Positions 60,577-64,000 of a DNA stretch of 64,000 nucleotides are shown here, piece after piece. Origin of the DNA: Criblamydia sequanensis CRIB-18 (GTDB lineage: Bacteria > Chlamydiota > Chlamydiia > Chlamydiales > Criblamydiaceae). The DNA lies in the NCBI RefSeq assembly GCF_000750955.1, contig NZ_CCEJ010000005.1:183090-247089 (forward strand), given 5' to 3'. The translations under genes and the position numbers were made by a program. Position 1 is the stretch's first letter, and every line of letters begins with the position of its first letter. Below the pieces are notes generated by a model. That model was not told where the DNA came from. It saw only the letters and a list, made by a program, of their open reading frames with translations, and ran no database searches.

Positions 60577-63500
60577 CGACTGTCGCAATGACTTCTAGGA
60601 TATTAGAATCTAAAAGAAGGGGCAAATGTATTTTTTCAAGAGGGTTGACGTGGCTAAATTGCGAACTTAACGTTTGAAGCTCTTTCTCAGAAGCATTTTT
60701 GCTATACTCCCCTCTTTTAACAGATAAGGATAGTATAATTTTTTCTTCACCCTCCGCCGTTTCAAAGCATCTCGTATTAGCCGTTGTGTAAAGCAGCAAT
60801 AGAGGTTCTCCAAGTTCGTTTAGGTGACCCTCGCTTCTTCTATAAATGCCGTAGGTCCGCTCTTCTATACTCTCAAAATTTTTAGCGGAATCAATATTAA
60901 ATTCAACTTTAATTCCAGGTATTCCCTTTAAAGAAAATGAGGTTGAATTAAAGACCGGCATAAGACCTCTTAGCGTGGCATCATAAACACCTCTAAATTC
61001 AGGAGTAACAAAGCCCAGAATATCCTGTCCAAAGGCTCGCTCGTTTGAAAGAAATTTTTTAACTTCGTTCGAAATAAATTCTTGGCTGGCATCGGTTTTC
61101 ATTCCGTTTATGTATAAACTCTTAAAAAGCTGTTCATAGAAGCTTTTTTTCCATTCCTTAATCTCACCTTCCGGGGGGATAAATATGAAAGGTTGTTTGT
61201 TTATATTCAAACTTTCCAATAAAAGCCCCTTGGTGGCGCAAAAAAGAGCCCGATTAATGTCGGCTCTTCTTAACACTATTTTTGTTTCTTCATCTACCCA
61301 AGAAAAGCGATGCACTTTATGTGTTAAAGCTACATTCAAAGCGGTTTCAACTAAGTTTGAAATTTTAACATTCCCTTCCGGCGAAAGCCATTTTTGAATG
61401 CGGCTTAAAATCTTGTCGCCTTCACTCTCATCGACCCCTAAAGCAGCTCTTAAAAATTTCTTTCCCCATTCCCTTGACAACAAGTCATTTATAGCTTCAA
61501 GAAATTTGGCTGCCCAATCCATGCTTCCAAATTTTAAAGCCTCGCTCATTTCTTCATGAGGATGGCCTTTATCTAAAATTCTTTTCATTTGAAGAAGTAA
61601 GTTTTCTGTGGAGCCTAATTCCTTTTCTTTGCCTTTACTTTCTTTTGTGATTTGCTCCTCTTCCCTGTCATTTTTTACGATTTTGTTTTTTTGATGTCCA
61701 CAAGGCAGCTTAAGGGTTTTATAATCACTATTAAATCGAAGAGGAGTTTTAGTCGGTGAATTAGGAGACGGCTCGATGGGTTCTTCTACATTTGATAAAG
61801 AGTCCCTTTTTCCATCATCTTCATCAGCCGCCTCTTCATTTTCATAAGTTAGGGAAGGGTCATTTCCTTTCGCTTTATGGAATAAATCTCCTTCTTGAGC
61901 CTCTCCTGAATCGGTTTCTTGAAATTCCCCAACAATTGAATCCTCATCGTCGCAGCTTGAATAGGCGACTTCTTCCTCACTATCATCAATCTTTTCTTCA
62001 GGTATTGGATCAAGCGATTGCCATTCTTTCTGATGCCTTGGCTTAAGCGGCATTGGGCTATAATGAGTCGTGGTTAAATTGGTAGGTTTAACTACCTTGG
62101 ATGCTTCAGGCGAGGTATTTCTTCTAAGCGGCGGCGGCGATCTCTTATCTAAAGCATTTATTTTTTTAAGAGTCTCCTTAGGGTCTTTTGAAGGAGGCCT
62201 TGCAGCTAAAATATAAAGTCTACTCATGATATAGTCGGTTGGCAAGCTTCTTTTTTTCTCTTTTAAAATCGAGTCAATTAAAAAAATGGTGAGCTTTACA
62301 ATTCTCGGCCTTAAATCTTTAATAATGAATTCTTCTCTTTCGAGTCTCCAATTAATTTTACGAACCAGAAGAGATGTTAAATTTTGGATTTCATCCCTTC
62401 CAATAAAAGGCCTATTCGCAACATCATTTAAAAGGAGTTTTAATTCTCTTCTTATTGGTTCAGGAACCTTGATTTCCTTTTTTTCTTTCTCTTTTTCGTT
62501 GATTTCAAGTGTAGAGGCTTCCACAAGAAATGGAATCAAACTATTCAAATCGTTGTGAGTTAAAAAGGGTTTTCTCATTAATTCAGATAGCTTTTTTTCT
62601 AATAAAAGAATGGATTTTGGCAGGGTTTCCTTATTAAATTTGGAGGATGCGAAAAGTAAAGAAGGAGCAACAGCACTGATTTCACGAGAAGGCATGTACA
62701 TTTTTTGAACCACCTCTTCCAAAAAAGGCTCAACTCCTTTTATTTCATTTCGAATAACTTCTTTAACTTGATCTCTAAAATTACTCGAGAAAGGTTCAAA
62801 TTTTAACCTTTTCTCCAGGCGCTTAAAGATTGTTGGATAGAGTCTTGGGCTTTCAGACCCAATGGCCATTTCCTCATATTGTTTTTTTGAATTATATAAA
62901 TCCAATGAGTGATGCTTTTTTATTAGATTGCCAATACGTCTTCCCGTATCCACACTAATGCTGCCTGAACTTTCCTTTAATTGAGCTCCGTTATAAGAGC
63001 CCTTTCTTTTATTTAATGCCGAATCTTCTTTTGAGGCGTACAAATCAGGAGCGCTTCCCAATTTGGTAAGGCGGCGAGGCGGCGGTTTAATAGATTTAGA
63101 TTTAAATTTAACTTTATCTTTCCCCCCTTTTTTTTCTTTTTTCTCAGTGCTGTCTTTTTTTCTTTTTAACTTCCCTACTTTTTCTCCTACCTTTTTAAAA
63201 AAACCATGTGTGGATCTAGGGGATTCATTTTTATGTCCGGAAGAGGTGCTTGTAATTTCAGGAGAATCGGGAGGTGTACTTTGGGATATTTTTAAAGTGG
63301 GAATTTCGGGTCTGCCCGCTTTTCCACCGGTCAGATTGCGAATTGAAGCTACTAACCCAGGGTCTAGATGGCCTCGTCTATTATCTCTTCTATTATCTCT
63401 ATCTGAAGGGGTTCTTGGTAAGGGGGGCTTTGTGGGGGTTGGCAAAGAACTTAAAGAAGAAGAAGCGGATCCACCACCCGAAGGCGGGAAAATAGCCGCG

Positions 63501-63817
63501 CTTGCTTCTTTAACAGTATTTCCTATAGGAGGAATCGTCGTTCCGGCTCTTGGAGAAAGAGGGATCGGGTTATTATCAAAAAAAATCGTGGCTTGATGAG
63601 GAGTACGTGTTTCATTATCGTCTGATGGAAAACGAATTTCGAAGCAAACATCCCTTTCACCTTCAGAAACCTTTACTACCACTTTCTTTTGAGCGGTAGG
63701 ACTGCTTCCGCCTCTTGGAGTCAAAGGAGCTTCTGTGTGCGGTTCAGTAGGTTCATCAAAAGGGTTAAAAGAAGAAGAAGAATATCCTGCAGAGGAACGA
63801 TTGTACTCAGTATGCAT
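60557..63817 (-). CDS. Large disordered putative effector, unknown family
   Basis: A protein of about 1086 residues. The first ~330 are disordered and Ser/Pro-rich (SSSSFNPFDEPTEP, TPTKPPLPRTPSDRDNRRDN, with a Lys-rich KKKDSTEKKEKKGGKDKVKF). A helical domain follows at about 335-560 (FRDQVKEVIRNEIKGVEPFL), then an acidic linker (EEEVAYSSCDDEDSIVGEF, about 640-740) and a folded C-terminal domain at about 760-1086 (KFLRAALGVDESEGDKILSR, HRFSWVDEETKIVLRRADIN, PIPLLYTTANTRCF-like). There is no signal peptide or membrane segment, and no family is recognised; the helical part has a faint RasGAP/Rho-GAP-like look I would not rely on. I chose the ATG at 63817, which has GGAG 9 nt upstream, over ATGs at 63832 and 63826. 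The serine-rich N-terminus fits a type III substrate; that is inference. Confidence 0.6.
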   Translation of the reverse strand: MHTEYNRSSAGYSSSSFNPFDEPTEPHTEAPLTPRGGSSPTAQKKVVVKVSEGERDVCFEIRFPSDDNETRTPHQATIFFDNNPIPLSPRAGTTIPPIGNTVKEASAAIFPPSGGGSASSSLSSLPTPTKPPLPRTPSDRDNRRDNRRGHLDPGLVASIRNLTGGKAGRPEIPTLKISQSTPPDSPEITSTSSGHKNESPRSTHGFFKKVGEKVGKLKRKKDSTEKKEKKGGKDKVKFKSKSIKPPPRRLTKLGSAPDLYASKEDSALNKRKGSYNGAQLKESSGSISVDTGRRIGNLIKKHHSLDLYNSKKQYEEMAIGSESPRLYPTIFKRLEKRLKFEPFSSNFRDQVKEVIRNEIKGVEPFLEEVVQKMYMPSREISAVAPSLLFASSKFNKETLPKSILLLEKKLSELMRKPFLTHNDLNSLIPFLVEASTLEINEKEKEKKEIKVPEPIRRELKLLLNDVANRPFIGRDEIQNLTSLLVRKINWRLEREEFIIKDLRPRIVKLTIFLIDSILKEKKRSLPTDYIMSRLYILAARPPSKDPKETLKKINALDKRSPPPLRRNTSPEASKVVKPTNLTTTHYSPMPLKPRHQKEWQSLDPIPEEKIDDSEEEVAYSSCDDEDSIVGEFQETDSGEAQEGDLFHKAKGNDPSLTYENEEAADEDDGKRDSLSNVEEPIEPSPNSPTKTPLRFNSDYKTLKLPCGHQKNKIVKNDREEEQITKESKGKEKELGSTENLLLQMKRILDKGHPHEEMSEALKFGSMDWAAKFLEAINDLLSREWGKKFLRAALGVDESEGDKILSRIQKWLSPEGNVKISNLVETALNVALTHKVHRFSWVDEETKIVLRRADINRALFCATKGLLLESLNINKQPFIFIPPEGEIKEWKKSFYEQLFKSLYINGMKTDASQEFISNEVKKFLSNERAFGQDILGFVTPEFRGVYDATLRGLMPVFNSTSFSLKGIPGIKVEFNIDSAKNFESIEERTYGIYRRSEGHLNELGEPLLLLYTTANTRCFETAEGEEKIILSLSVKRGEYSKNASEKELQTLSSQFSHVNPLEKIHLPLLLDSNILEVIATVDGEKRE

Positions 63818-64000
63818 AAAGCTCATCTCCATTTAATATGATGAGTATATATATTTTTAATATCAAATTTTTAGAAATAAAAATATCAATTAATTTAACT
63901 AACATTAAAAAATATTATATAAACTTCTAAAGTTATACACAGTTTGATATTCAACTGAGCTGAACTTTTACAAAAAAAATTAATTTATTTAAAAGGAAAA
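63818..64000. other. Upstream region of the effector-like gene
   Basis: AT-rich DNA to the edge of the window with the promoter of the minus-strand gene. No ORF, RNA gene or repeat is seen. Confidence 0.5.

Noticed and set aside
63063..63596. 177-residue open frame on the plus strand inside the effector-like gene
   Set aside because: It mirrors the Ser/Pro-rich disordered region of the minus-strand gene, where biased codons open the other strand.
1..64000. tRNA, rRNA, CRISPR array, prophage and transposase genes
   Set aside because: I looked for T-loop-like GTTCRANNC patterns, spaced direct repeats, and integrase or transposase motifs in intergenic regions and reading frames and found none that hold up.

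Overview
The window is a stretch of chromosome from a member of the Chlamydiota, most likely an amoeba-associated ('environmental') chlamydia of the Parachlamydiales rather than a Chlamydiaceae species. Three things point there. First, from about 26.4 to 55.5 kb the gene order reproduces the block I remember as CT806-CT823 of Chlamydia trachomatis: htrA, sucD, sucC, ftsY, a TyrP-type transporter, glmS, glmM, plsX, rpmF, DUF177, ribonuclease E/G, plsB and an insulinase-type protease. Second, LpxB and its N-terminal 'LAB_N' domain, fused in Chlamydia, are adjacent here. Third, eukaryote-like proteins (F-box, U-box/RING-like, secreted caspase-like, DHCR24-like) are scattered among housekeeping genes, as in amoebal chlamydiae. 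Family or genus cannot be assigned from this window. No rRNA, tRNA, CRISPR array, phage or transposase gene was seen.

Layout. 0-11.4 kb: tail of an SH3-like protein, a small membrane protein, a SulP transporter, der, a MATE exporter, a very large SNF2 helicase with a SWIM-type finger, and a small Pro/Tyr-rich secreted protein. 11.5-20.4 kb (minus strand): Hsp70-like protein, alanine dehydrogenase, mnmA, a dicarboxylate/amino-acid symporter, a DHCR24-like flavoprotein and an M19 dipeptidase. 20.4-26.2 kb (plus): M48 and M20 peptidases, then a 915-residue putative nuclear-targeted effector with a U-box/RING-like N-terminus. 26.4-34 kb: htrA, holA-like, RsmI/YraL-like methyltransferase, a site-2-protease homologue with sucD and sucC, and ftsY. 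34-40 kb: a strongly structured RNA leader before a Gly/His/Tyr-rich secreted protein, then tyrP, glmS and glmM. 40-45.3 kb: pcnB and a lipid A-linked run (alpha/beta hydrolase, GT2, LAB_N, lpxB, DUF374 acyltransferase). 45.3-50.6 kb: plsX-rpmF-DUF177, a small unknown gene, ribonuclease E/G behind a long structured leader, and plsB. 50.6-52.4 kb: an F-box protein and a secreted caspase-like protein lie where plsB and the insulinase-type protease are neighbours in Chlamydia. 52.6-63.8 kb: the M16 protease, a MidA-like methyltransferase, two unknowns, archaeal/eukaryotic-type proS, a PabC-like enzyme and a 1086-residue disordered putative effector.

The genes cover envelope building (glmS and glmM for UDP-GlcNAc precursors; lpxB, the LAB_N protein and DUF374 for lipid A; plsX and plsB for phospholipid), protein quality control (HtrA, Hsp70, site-2 protease, M16, M48), peptide and amino-acid use (TyrP, the symporter, M19, M20, alanine dehydrogenase), the succinyl-CoA step of the TCA cycle, and candidate host manipulation. 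Main observations: the F-box/caspase pair inserted in a conserved block; the U-box/RING-like protein with nuclear-localisation-like clusters; the full-length DHCR24-like reductase; an unrecognised multi-helix RNA before a secreted-protein gene; a 23-bp tandem duplication that has changed the frame of the SucD C-terminus; and two families of MITE-like palindromes.
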